Assembly: GCA_027449865.1 (NCBI GenBank)
Contig: DAIDKV010000205.1
Span: 1 to 64,000 of the forward strand
DNA from: Planctomycetales bacterium
GTDB lineage: Bacteria; Planctomycetota; Planctomycetia; Isosphaerales; Isosphaeraceae
Length of the DNA: 64,000 bases
Direction of reading: 5' to 3'
Numbering within the stretch: the first letter of the stretch is position 1; every line of letters begins with the position of its first letter. The position numbers were made by a program, and so were the translations under genes. Under the pieces are notes generated by a model. It saw only the letters and a list, made by a program, of their open reading frames with translations. It had not been told where the DNA came from and made no database searches. Positions 44,008 to 52,078 of the stretch are shown here, one piece after another.

Positions 44008-44620
44008 GGCTTCTCACCCCGGGTCCTGGGACGTATTCTCCCCGTCGATCAATGCCGTGCGCTCGGACGAAACACTCCTCAGAATTCGCCCCGCCGCGTC
44101 CGGCCGGTCCCCGAATTCAAGGAATGGGCGATGTCTTTATTAGCCGTGGGATGGATGCAATCCGACTTTCTATATTCTACGCCGGCCTCTTCCGCACGTG
44201 ACAAGATCCGATCCCAAATATCCGGTGTTTTTTGATCGATCATTGCCAGGGCGCACGACTGGTTGATTGCTTGAGTCTACTTGATCGAGGAAAATGACAG
44301 GGGCGAGCTTGGAGCCCCCTTGAAGCTTCTCCTGTAAGTATGCTAACTCTTTTCTGACGGTAGATGCTGAGGCCGTGATGCAGCCGGTGGACTCCTGTGT
44401 GTCAGAGCCGACGGTTGGCCGCGCACTCGCGAGGTCCGCTCACAGGTCTGATGGTCTCTCCCTCCCCCCACCCATGAACCGACCGTTTTGGCGGGCCTGG
44501 CAACGGCCCCGGTTCGAGGGTTCCCGTCCGCGCGGGATGAATCCGCCTACAAACGCACCGCCCGATGCGTTGGTGGCCTGCCTAGAAACGCCGGGCATCC
44601 CCGAATCCGGAGTTCTTGCG
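44008..44620. other. Long divergent intergenic region upstream of DUF1559
   Basis: 613 bases between two divergent exported-protein genes. The part at about 44190-44360 is richer in A and T than the surroundings and holds a short GGGGC/GCCCC inverted repeat (44300-44304 and 44314-44318). An open plus-strand frame from 44375 runs into the DUF1559 gene but would place the prepilin leader 82 residues from the N-terminus, so it is not coding. Promoters for both genes are expected here; none could be assigned confidently. Confidence 0.4.
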
Positions 44621-45601
44621 ATGTGGAATCGTCGTGGCTTTACGCTGATCGAGCTACTGGTGGTGATCGCGATCATTGCCGTACTGATTGCGTTACTCCT
44701 GCCCGCCGTTCAGTCGGCGCGCGAGGCCGCGCGTCGGGCGCAGTGCACCAACAATCTCAAGCAGATGGGTCTGGCCTTCCATAACTATCACTCGTCAAAC
44801 AACGCGTTCCCGCCCGCGAAGATTTACTCGGGGAGTTGCATGAAGCCCAACGGTGGTGTTGGCTTCGTGCTCAACACGACCTGCTTCACGATGATTCTGG
44901 GCTACATGGAGCAGACGACGCTCTACAACGCCTATAATTTCAGCCAGGCATCGAGCAACTCGGCGTGGAACGGGGGCAATACGAAGCTGATGGGGAGCGA
45001 GGTGGTCAACTCGACCGTCGTTGGGACATTGGTCTCAGTCTATATCTGTCCGTCGGACCCCTCGGTGCCCCAGCCGGAGAACCAGACCGGAACCAGCGGC
45101 TACGCCCGGATGAACGCGATGCGGAGCAACTATCTGGCCGTCGCCGGCCAGTACACCGAGTACAACTGCCCTGCCTCGACGGCCTTCAACCGGGCGCTCC
45201 AGGGAACGTTCAACTGCGACATCTCCATCGGCATTAACGCGATGACCGACGGGACGAGCAACACGATGATCGTCGGCGAGTCGAAGCAAGAGCACACGCC
45301 CGACACCTTCTTCGGCCCCTGGTGGGGCGCCGGCGCCCATACCTCGACCCAGATGCAACTCGTCAGCCCGGCTCTCTATCTCAACCAGGCACTCTGGCTG
45401 ATGCCCAACTCGACCTACCACCCCTCGACCCAGGGTGGGACGCAGTACGCCTGGGGCGCGGGGAGCTGGCATCCGGGCGGGATCAACATCCTGATGGGCG
45501 ACGGGAGCTGTCACTTCATCAAGAACTCGATCAGCCCCTACACCTGGTTCTCCCTGGCAACCTTCGGTGCCGGCGAGTTGATCGACAGCTCTTCTTACTG
45601 A
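44621..45601 (+). CDS. DUF1559 protein with prepilin-type N-terminal leader
   Basis: 326 residues from ATG 44621, with GGAG nine bases upstream. The short leader MWNRRG is followed by [20 protein letters not shown], so cleavage is expected between G and F. The family sequence [19 protein letters not shown] follows. At the C-terminus the H-x9-DG signature is [17 protein letters not shown]. It is the first gene of a same-strand series: DUF1559, small lipoprotein, ECF sigma factor, anti-sigma/VWA protein. DUF1559 followed by a carboxypeptidase-regulatory-like lipoprotein is a recurring planctomycete pair. Role unknown; a pseudopilin-like envelope protein is the best guess. Confidence 0.94.
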   Translation: MWNRRGFTLIELLVVIAIIAVLIALLLPAVQSAREAARRAQCTNNLKQMGLAFHNYHSSNNAFPPAKIYSGSCMKPNGGVGFVLNTTCFTMILGYMEQTTLYNAYNFSQASSNSAWNGGNTKLMGSEVVNSTVVGTLVSVYICPSDPSVPQPENQTGTSGYARMNAMRSNYLAVAGQYTEYNCPASTAFNRALQGTFNCDISIGINAMTDGTSNTMIVGESKQEHTPDTFFGPWWGAGAHTSTQMQLVSPALYLNQALWLMPNSTYHPSTQGGTQYAWGAGSWHPGGINILMGDGSCHFIKNSISPYTWFSLATFGAGELIDSSSY

Positions 45602-45659
45602 TCCCGAACGTCGGACCGCACCGTCTGTCCGGGGCGGTCCTTCGAAGGAGTCGAATCCC

Positions 45660-46172
45660 ATGCGGTGTCTGTTACTCGCGGCCCCGATCGCGTTCGTGTG
45701 TTCGGTCGCCGGCTGCGGTGGTCCGGTTCTCTACAGTGTCTCTGGCAAGGTGACGAAGGGTGGTCAGCCGCTCGCCGGAGTCTCGATCGCGTTCGTCCCC
45801 GACCCTGGCAACGCGATCCAGACGCCGGGCGCGGCCACCACCGACGATTCCGGGTCCTATACGGCCGTCGGCGGCGAGGGAGGCGGCCTGGCGCCCGGCA
45901 AATATCTGGTCGGTGTGACCAAATGGAAGGGGACGCTGGAGTCGGCCGCGAAGCCCTCCGAAGTGCCGACGGCCGACCCCTATCAGGCTTCCCTCGCCAG
46001 TGGGGCTCTGTCGGGTCCGTCGCCTGGATCGAGGCGTAAGGCGAAGGATGCTAGCCAACCGCCTGCACCGGTGGAGGCCCGCTTCCCCGTCGAGATCACC
46101 CCAGAGAATCATCAGTTCGACTTCGACATCGACAAGGCCACGTCGCCCGACGGCAAGCCCGCTCCAAAGTGA
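45660..46172 (+). CDS. Small lipoprotein with carboxypeptidase-regulatory-like (transthyretin-like) fold
   Basis: 170 residues from ATG 45660 with GAAGGAG ten bases upstream. The leader MRCLLLAAPIAFVCSVAGC ends in a lipobox (SVAGC), so the mature protein starts at a lipidated Cys. YSVSGKVTKGGQPLAGVSIA then FVPD, and TTDDSGSYTA with LAPGKYLVGVTKW, form the strand pattern of a carboxypeptidase-regulatory-like or transthyretin-like beta sandwich. The C-terminal third is Pro/Ser/Lys-rich. In planctomycetes such lipoproteins routinely follow DUF1559 genes, as here with a 58 bp gap, suggesting a shared but unknown role at the envelope. Confidence 0.9.
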   Translation: MRCLLLAAPIAFVCSVAGCGGPVLYSVSGKVTKGGQPLAGVSIAFVPDPGNAIQTPGAATTDDSGSYTAVGGEGGGLAPGKYLVGVTKWKGTLESAAKPSEVPTADPYQASLASGALSGPSPGSRRKAKDASQPPAPVEARFPVEITPENHQFDFDIDKATSPDGKPAPK

Positions 46173-46318
46173 ACCTGGTTGTACGCATTGGAAGCGGTTG
46201 CATGCAAGCCGCCTCCTGGTGGACCCGATTCCGGCGATGTGGCCGGTCGGGTCCTAAGAAAAGTCGCGGTCGAGCGTCTAAGGGGTCGGATACGACGCGG
46301 TCCCCTGTGGGCGAGGCA

Positions 46319-46855
46319 ATGTCCAGACGACCGATCGACGGGCATGACAACTGGGTGCAGGCGGCGGTGGGCCAGTTTGAGGGCTCCTTGCTGCTCTACG
46401 CCTCTCGGTTGCTCCGCAACCCGGAATCGGCGCGGGACGTCGTTCAGGAGACTTTCCTGAAGCTTTGCAAGGCGGATCGGGTTTCGGTCCAGGATCACCT
46501 GGCTGAGTGGTTGTTCACCGTCTGCCGGAACCGGGCGCTGGACGTCTTGCGGAAGGAGCAGCGCATGATCCCGTTACGTGAGGAGCAGGTCCGCCGATGC
46601 CTCAGCACCGATCCCAGCCCGATCGACCTCGCCGAGCGTCGAGAGCTGGGAAACCGGGTGCTGGAGCTGATGGAGTCGCTGCCGGCCGGGCAGCGCGAGG
46701 TTCTGCGGCTGAGGTTTCAAAACGGTTTCTCCTACGCGGAGATTAGCCGGATTACCGGCCACAGCATTTCTAACGTGGGCTACTTGATTCACGCCGGGAT
46801 CAAGACGCTCCGGGGCAATCTGTTCGAAGGCCAGGCGGCCGAGGCCCACGCCTGA
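46319..46855 (+). CDS. ECF RNA polymerase sigma factor
   Basis: 178 residues from ATG 46319, with GGGCGAGG just upstream; a GTG at 46169 that overlaps the lipoprotein stop is an alternative. Region 2: QAAVGQFEGSLLLYASRLLR, SARDVVQETFLKLCKADR and LAEWLFTVCRNRALDVLRKE. Region 4: LMESLPAGQREVLRLRFQNG followed by FSYAEISRITGHSISNVGYL, a clear helix-turn-helix. It lies 12 bp upstream of the gene for a membrane protein whose N-terminus resembles an anti-sigma factor, the usual sigma/anti-sigma gene order. Likely autoregulated together with that gene (inference). Confidence 0.94.
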   Translation: MSRRPIDGHDNWVQAAVGQFEGSLLLYASRLLRNPESARDVVQETFLKLCKADRVSVQDHLAEWLFTVCRNRALDVLRKEQRMIPLREEQVRRCLSTDPSPIDLAERRELGNRVLELMESLPAGQREVLRLRFQNGFSYAEISRITGHSISNVGYLIHAGIKTLRGNLFEGQAAEAHA

Positions 46856-46867
46856 GGAGACCCACAC

Positions 46868-49177
46868 ATGACCTTCGATCCCGATGACCCCCGTCTCACC
46901 GCCTTCGTTCTCGGCGAGCTGGACCCCTCCGAGCGCCCCGAGTTCGAGGCGATCCTCGAATCCTCGCCCGAGGCGAGGCAGGCCGCCGACGAGATCCGAC
47001 AAACGATCGGCTGGCTGACAGACCACCTCCGCGACGAGCAGGCCGCGCACACTCAGGCCGCTCGTCCGACAACCGACCCGGCCTCTGTGTCCCCCCGTCG
47101 CCGATGGAGCCGGCCGATCTGGATTGGCCTGGCGGCGTCGATCCTGATTGTGGGCTCGACCATTGCCCTGCTGATGCCCGTCCAGTACGCCACTCCTCGG
47201 GCGGCCGTGCCGGAGCAGAGCCTTGCGGTAAGTCCGAAGTCCGCCGTGCCCGCTTCGGCTCCAGGGGTGGGAGGAACAGCGGTGGTCTTGCGCTCCGTGA
47301 GAAATTCCCCGGCTGGACCCATGGTCCGATGGCAAGGCGCTGGAGAAGCCGAAAGGAATGGCCCGTCGAGAGACGATGCGAGCCAGACGCGGTCCACGGA
47401 ATTGGCGCTCGCCAATGGGCCAACCAACATGGGTCGTATGATGGGCGGCATGGGCGGAGGCATGGGCGGCATGGGCGGACAGAAGCCGGGTCAGCTACCT
47501 GCCCCCCAATCTCGGCCAGCGGCTCAGGCGGGAATGATGCAGAGGATGTCTGGTTACAGGATGAACCCCGCACAAGGGCAAGGGCAAGCGATTGATTCGA
47601 ATTCTATGTACGTGCGTCAGGCGAGACCTGCGCCTCATCAAGCGAATTCCGAGCAGGCCGCTTCCCCTTCCGAAAAGACAGACACGGGTGTTGCACTCCG
47701 GGTACCGAACGAGCCGCCCGCCCTCTCGAAATCCGCCGATACGCCCTCGGACCGGGCCCATAAGCAAAAGGAGGCCATCCAGGCCCTCGCCGCTGTCGAA
47801 CAAATCCAACCTCAGGGCGAGGTCTTCCTGCCGATCGTCGACAACCCGTTCATCGAGACGAAGGACGACCGTCAATCGACCTTCTCGATCGATGTGGACA
47901 CGGCGGGATACGCCAATGTCCGCCGATACCTGACCGCCGGCTCGCTCCCGCCGCCCGACGCCGTCCGTATCGAGGAACTCCTCAATTATTTCCCCTACGA
48001 CGACGCTCCTCCGCCCGCCGACGCCCGCGACCCTTTCGCGGTCCACGTCGAGATCGGCGGATGTCCCTGGAGCGCGGGGCACCGGCTGGCACGGGTCGGA
48101 ATCCAGGCCCGTCAGATCGACCAGTCGCGTCGGCCGCCGAGCAACCTGGTCTTTCTGATCGATGTCTCGGGCTCGATGGATGAAGAGTTGCCGATGATCC
48201 AGTGGGGTCTCTCGCGACTTGTCGAGCAGCTCAACGAGAACGACCGAGTGGCGATTGTGGTCTACGCAGGTGCATCGGGGCTGGTTCTGCCGTCGAAGTC
48301 GTGCCTGCACAGGGCCGAGATCCTTTCGACTCTGGAAAGCCTTCGCGCTGGTGGCTCAACCAACGGCGGCGCCGGCATCCAGCTTGCCTACCAGGTCGCC
48401 GCTCAGAACTTCATCAAGAACGGCACCAACCGCGTGATCTGGGCGACCGACGGCGACCTGAACGTCGGAGTCACCAGCCAGGCGGACCTCGTCAACCTGA
48501 TCCAGGCGAAGGCGAAGAGCGGCGTCTTTCTCTCGGTGCTCGGCTGCGGGACGGGCAACATCAAGGATGGCCCGCTCGAGCAGATCGCCGACAAGGGGAA
48601 CGGCCACTACGCCTACATCGACTCGCCGCGAGAAGCGTACCGTGTCCTGGTCGAGCAGATGGGCTCGACGCTCGTCACGGTCGCGAAGGACGTCAAGATC
48701 CAGGTCGACTTCGACCCGGCGACGGTCGCGAAGTTCCGCCTGATCGGCTACGAGAACCGGGTGATGAATCACCAGGACTTTGCTGATGACACGAAGGACG
48801 CCGGTGAGATCGGTGCCGGCCACCACGTCACCGCGCTTTACGAGATCGTCCCGACGACGGCCCCGCCCATGGAGCGATCACCGATGACGGTGAAGCTCCG
48901 CTACAAGAAGCCGAGCGAGGACGTCAGCCTGTTCCTCGAATTCCCGGTGCAAGACAGGGGGACCGACTTCGGCCACGCCTCGGACGACCTGAAGTTTGCC
49001 TCGGCGGTCGCCGGCTTCGGGATGATGCTCCGGAACTCGCCGTATAGGGGGACGCTGACCTACGGCGGCGTCCTGGAGATCGCCCAGCCGACCCTCGTCC
49101 GCGACCGGTCCGGCTACCGCAAGGAGTTCGTCGAACTGGTTCGAAGGGCCCAGGCTCTCTCGGGCCAGACGCGATAA
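46868..49177 (+). CDS. Membrane VWA-domain protein with anti-sigma-like N-terminus
   Basis: 769 residues from ATG 46868, with GAGGAG upstream. Residues 1-60 (DPRLTAFVLGELDPSERPEF) have the pattern of planctomycete anti-sigma regions, without zinc ligands. One membrane helix (about 84-105, IWIGLAASILIVGSTIALLM) follows, then about 200 low-complexity residues with a Met/Gly repeat. The extracytoplasmic part has the YfbK-type VWA N-terminal region (FSIDVDTAGYANVRRYLTAG), a VWA domain with an intact MIDAS start DVSGS (432-436) and ATDGDLNVG, and a DUF3520-like C-terminus (VAGFGMMLRNSPYRGTLTYG). The cytoplasmic N-terminus could hold the sigma factor encoded just upstream, while the VWA domain binds an external ligand through a metal ion (inference). 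Confidence 0.92.
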   Translation: MTFDPDDPRLTAFVLGELDPSERPEFEAILESSPEARQAADEIRQTIGWLTDHLRDEQAAHTQAARPTTDPASVSPRRRWSRPIWIGLAASILIVGSTIALLMPVQYATPRAAVPEQSLAVSPKSAVPASAPGVGGTAVVLRSVRNSPAGPMVRWQGAGEAERNGPSRDDASQTRSTELALANGPTNMGRMMGGMGGGMGGMGGQKPGQLPAPQSRPAAQAGMMQRMSGYRMNPAQGQGQAIDSNSMYVRQARPAPHQANSEQAASPSEKTDTGVALRVPNEPPALSKSADTPSDRAHKQKEAIQALAAVEQIQPQGEVFLPIVDNPFIETKDDRQSTFSIDVDTAGYANVRRYLTAGSLPPPDAVRIEELLNYFPYDDAPPPADARDPFAVHVEIGGCPWSAGHRLARVGIQARQIDQSRRPPSNLVFLIDVSGSMDEELPMIQWGLSRLVEQLNENDRVAIVVYAGASGLVLPSKSCLHRAEILSTLESLRAGGSTNGGAGIQLAYQVAAQNFIKNGTNRVIWATDGDLNVGVTSQADLVNLIQAKAKSGVFLSVLGCGTGNIKDGPLEQIADKGNGHYAYIDSPREAYRVLVEQMGSTLVTVAKDVKIQVDFDPATVAKFRLIGYENRVMNHQDFADDTKDAGEIGAGHHVTALYEIVPTTAPPMERSPMTVKLRYKKPSEDVSLFLEFPVQDRGTDFGHASDDLKFASAVAGFGMMLRNSPYRGTLTYGGVLEIAQPTLVRDRSGYRKEFVELVRRAQALSGQTR
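47441..47479 (+). repeat. In-frame ATGGGCGGM repeat encoding Met-Gly-Gly
   Basis: Four copies of a nine-base unit, ATGGGCGGC or ATGGGCGGA (47441-47449, 47450-47458, 47462-47470, 47471-47479), interrupted by one GGC. They encode MGG repeats in the linker of the VWA protein, just outside the membrane helix. Prone to slippage without loss of frame. Confidence 0.85.
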
Positions 49178-49217
49178 TCCCGGCCGGGATCGGCCCCGGC
49201 GTGCAAATGGTGAGAAG

Positions 49218-49265
49218 GTTTCACGCAGAGACGCAGATTTTCCCCTCTGCGTCTCTGCGTGAAAC
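49218..49265. repeat. Perfect 20-bp inverted repeat between convergent genes
   Basis: GTTTCACGCAGAGACGCAGA (49218-49237) and its exact reverse complement (49246-49265) flank an eight-base loop TTTTCCCC. It lies between the ends of the VWA gene and proA. Within the arm CGCAGAGACGCAGA the core is itself repetitive. The sequence matches a palindrome I remember from intergenic regions of many planctomycetes and other phyla. It could serve as bidirectional terminator or be a dispersed REP-like element. Confidence 0.8.
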
Positions 49266-49273
49266 TCCGGCAA

Positions 49274-50554
49274 TTACTCCCGAATTTGCCCATCGCCGAA
49301 GACGATCCACTTGGTGCTGGTCAGCTCGCGGAGCCCGCACGGTCCTCGGGCGTGATACTTGTCGGTGCTGATACCGATCTCGGCGCCGAGGCCGAGTTGG
49401 CCGCCGTCGTTGAACCGGGTGCTGGCGTTGACCATCACCGCCGAGCTATCCACCTCGGCCACGAACCGACGCGCCGAGGCCAGGTCTCGAGTGACGATGG
49501 CCTCGGTATGCCCCGAGCCATGCCTCGCGATGTGATCCATCGCCGCGTCGATCGTGTCGACCACCGCAACGGCGAGGATCTTTTCGAGATACTCGGTATC
49601 CCAGTCGTCCGGCCCGGCTTCCTTCATCGCCGGGACGACCGCCCGCGCTGACGGATCTCCACGCAGCTCGACCCCGGCACCGAAGAGCGCATCCGCCGCG
49701 GGCAAGAGGAAGGCTTCCGCGATCGATCGATGAACGAGCAGCGTCTCGGCGGCGTTGCAGACCCCCGGGCGCTGAGCCTTGGCGTTCAGGATGATCCGGA
49801 CGCCCATCTCAATATCGGCATTCGCATCAATGTAGACGTGACAGTTCCCCTGATAATGCTTCAGCACGGGCATCCGCGCCTCGGCGACGACCCGACGAAT
49901 CAGCCCCTCGCCCCCGCGCGGGATGGCCAGATCGATAAATTCGGGAAGGGCCAGTAGCACACCGACCGCCGCGCGATCGACCGTCGGAACAAGCTGCACG
50001 GCGTCGGCCGGTAATCCGCTCGGGGCCAGCTCGTCGGCCAGGATGCGGTGCAAGGCGAGGTTGGTGGCGATCGCCTCCTTGCCGCCGCGGAGGATCGCGG
50101 CGTTCCCGCTCTTGACGCAGAGCGCGGCGGCATCGACCGTCACGTTTGGCCGGCTCTCGTAGATCATGAAGACAACGCCAAGCGGGACACGCACCTGCCG
50201 GACGTCGAGCCCGTTCGGACGTCGGCTCGATGCGATCGTCTCGCCGATCGGATCGGGCAGCGCGGCCACCTCGCGGAGCGCCTTCGCCATCTCTCCGACC
50301 CGCTTCGGATCCAGCCGAAGCCGGTCGATCGCCGCGGACGAGAGTCCGCGTCCTGGCGCTTCTTCCACGTCGATTGCGTTCGCTGTAAGGATCTCGTCGC
50401 AGCGGTCGACGATTGCCGTTGCCGACCGGATCAGCCAGCCGTCCTTCGCCGCGCCGCTCGCGACGGCCAGCCGACGCGAGGCCGCCTTCGCCCGACGGGC
50501 CATCTCGTGGCAAAGCTCCCGCATTTCGACCGCGACGTCCGCACCCGCGCTCAT
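49274..50554 (-). CDS. proA: Gamma-glutamyl phosphate reductase (glutamate-5-semialdehyde dehydrogenase)
   Basis: 426 residues, the normal ProA length, from ATG 50554, which overlaps the folP stop as ATGA. It reduces gamma-glutamyl phosphate to glutamate-5-semialdehyde with NADPH in proline synthesis. Visible features are [47 protein letters not shown] and the catalytic cysteine in [16 protein letters not shown], all typical of ProA. The C-terminus has [20 protein letters not shown] and [10 protein letters not shown]. The proB partner is not present in the window. Coupling to folP is unusual for a proline gene; a shared promoter upstream of folP is likely. Confidence 0.97.
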   Translation of the reverse strand: MSAGADVAVEMRELCHEMARRAKAASRRLAVASGAAKDGWLIRSATAIVDRCDEILTANAIDVEEAPGRGLSSAAIDRLRLDPKRVGEMAKALREVAALPDPIGETIASSRRPNGLDVRQVRVPLGVVFMIYESRPNVTVDAAALCVKSGNAAILRGGKEAIATNLALHRILADELAPSGLPADAVQLVPTVDRAAVGVLLALPEFIDLAIPRGGEGLIRRVVAEARMPVLKHYQGNCHVYIDANADIEMGVRIILNAKAQRPGVCNAAETLLVHRSIAEAFLLPAADALFGAGVELRGDPSARAVVPAMKEAGPDDWDTEYLEKILAVAVVDTIDAAMDHIARHGSGHTEAIVTRDLASARRFVAEVDSSAVMVNASTRFNDGGQLGLGAEIGISTDKYHARGPCGLRELTSTKWIVFGDGQIRE

Positions 50555-51408
50555 GGCGTCTCGCTCCTGTCCCATCCCCGGACGTCGCCCCAGATTCTTA
50601 TGGCGTCCACGGTCTCTCCGACATCGTGAACCCGAACGACCCGCGCCCCGTCGGCCGCCGCCAGCAGCGCCGAGACCGCCGACGCCGTCGCCCGCTCCGC
50701 GACCGGCCGGCCCGTGATCTTCCCAAGGAAGCCCTTGCGCGACGTGCCGACGAGGAGGGTACATCCCAGGGTGGCAAATCGCCCGAGGTTCCGCAAGAGA
50801 AGCAGATTGTGCGTCATCGACTTACCGAACCCAATACCCGGGTCGATCGCGATCCGATCGGGTGGGATTCCAGCAGAGCCCGCCCACTCCACCCGACGCG
50901 CAAGGAACTCATAAACCTCGGCGACCACGTCGTCGTAATGAGGCGCGTCCTGCATCGTCCGCGGGATGCCTTGCATGTGCATCAGGACCACGCCCGCACC
51001 CGAATCGGCGACGATCCGGACCATTTCGGGATCGCTGGACATCGCCGTGATGTCATTGACGATCGCCGCCCCGGCCGCGATCACCCTCCGCGCGACTTCG
51101 GCTTTCGTGGTGTCAACGGAGAGGAAGGCGCCGGCCCCGACAAGGCCCTCGACCACCGGGAGAATCCGCCGCAGTTCCTCGTCGAGCCCGATCGGCTCCG
51201 ACCCTGGCCGGCTCGATTCGCCGCCGATATCGAGCAGGCTCGCGCCCTCGGCGATCAGCCGGCGCCCGTGCTCGACGGCATCGCTCACGCTGAGATAACG
51301 GCCCCCGTCCGAGAAGCTATCAGGCGTCGCGTTGACGATCCCCATCACTTTGGGCTCGGGATCGTCGGCCGTGACCATCGTCTGGCCCAGGGCCTTCCAT
51401 CGCGTCAT
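50551..51408 (-). CDS. folP: Dihydropteroate synthase
   Basis: 285 residues from ATG 51408. It condenses 6-hydroxymethyl-dihydropterin diphosphate with p-aminobenzoate in folate synthesis, and is the sulfonamide target. The family signatures are complete: [67 protein letters not shown] and [11 protein letters not shown]. The C-terminal [18 protein letters not shown] is also typical. The stop overlaps the proA start. The lptE gene lies about 55 bp upstream on the same strand, so this pair may be read through from the recO-bamD-lptE unit. Confidence 0.97.
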   Translation of the reverse strand: MTRWKALGQTMVTADDPEPKVMGIVNATPDSFSDGGRYLSVSDAVEHGRRLIAEGASLLDIGGESSRPGSEPIGLDEELRRILPVVEGLVGAGAFLSVDTTKAEVARRVIAAGAAIVNDITAMSSDPEMVRIVADSGAGVVLMHMQGIPRTMQDAPHYDDVVAEVYEFLARRVEWAGSAGIPPDRIAIDPGIGFGKSMTHNLLLLRNLGRFATLGCTLLVGTSRKGFLGKITGRPVAERATASAVSALLAAADGARVVRVHDVGETVDAIRIWGDVRGWDRSETP

Positions 51409-51463
51409 GACCGCCCCCGGTGTTGGCGCCCCGGGCCCGACGCGAAGCCGCGCCCGGCGACCG

Positions 51464-52078
51464 TCACTGGAGGTCTTCCTCGTCGAACCAGGGCTTCTCC
51501 ATCATATCGACGATCTGCTTGGCGATGTTCTCCGTCACCTGTACGAAGCTGCTCAGCGTCGTCTGTCCAATCTCAGGAACGAACGGAAGCGTCTCGATGA
51601 TGATGGTCGGCTGGAGTTGCTTCTCCGAATCACGCGGCGGGTTGTGCCGGAAGTAAATCCAGACGTTCATGGTCGTGCTAAGCTGACGTGGCAGGTTGGT
51701 CGGCGCCTCGACAATCATGTTCTTGCTATCGACGATGATGTTCCCTTCGAGGATGAAAGCCGCTTCTTCAGGAGTGCCGACCGTCCGGTAGGGCGTTCGC
51801 ATGTTGATCTCCTTCGTGACCGCCTCCATGAGCATCAGTTGCAGGTCGCGGCGGAACCGCTGCGACTTGAACTGAACGAACACGGTGTTGCCTTCGGTCG
51901 TGTCGAAGGGGGCCTGCATGTGCCAGCCGAAGAAGCCGCCCTCGGGATCCGGCTCGCGGACGAATGGGCCCGAGGGAAGCATCGAGCAACCGGTCGAAAG
52001 CATCGCCTGACTGAGGATCGCCGTCGCGATCGCCCATCGGGCCGCCCTCGCGATCATAACGGATCGGGAAGCGTTCAT
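51464..52078 (-). CDS. lptE: LptE-like outer-membrane lipoprotein
   Basis: 204 residues from ATG 52078, whose A is the last base of the bamD stop (TGATG). The leader AIATAILSQAMLSTGC ends in a lipobox (LSTGC). The mature part shows the LptE pattern: an extended start, FVQFKSQRFRRDLQLMLMEA followed by VTKEINMRTPYRT, AAFILEGNIIVDSKNMIVEA and NVWIYFRHNPP. In diderm bacteria LptE plugs the LptD barrel and helps insert lipopolysaccharide. Similarity is by pattern only, and LptD is not in the window, so the call is tentative. The neighbours, bamD and recO, overlap it and each other, which supports an envelope role. Confidence 0.65.
   Translation of the reverse strand: MNASRSVMIARAARWAIATAILSQAMLSTGCSMLPSGPFVREPDPEGGFFGWHMQAPFDTTEGNTVFVQFKSQRFRRDLQLMLMEAVTKEINMRTPYRTVGTPEEAAFILEGNIIVDSKNMIVEAPTNLPRQLSTTMNVWIYFRHNPPRDSEKQLQPTIIIETLPFVPEIGQTTLSSFVQVTENIAKQIVDMMEKPWFDEEDLQ

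Noticed and set aside
44375-44620. 82-residue N-terminal extension of the second DUF1559 protein
   Set aside because: The prepilin leader must be at the N-terminus for cleavage; the ATG at 44621 has its own GGAG.
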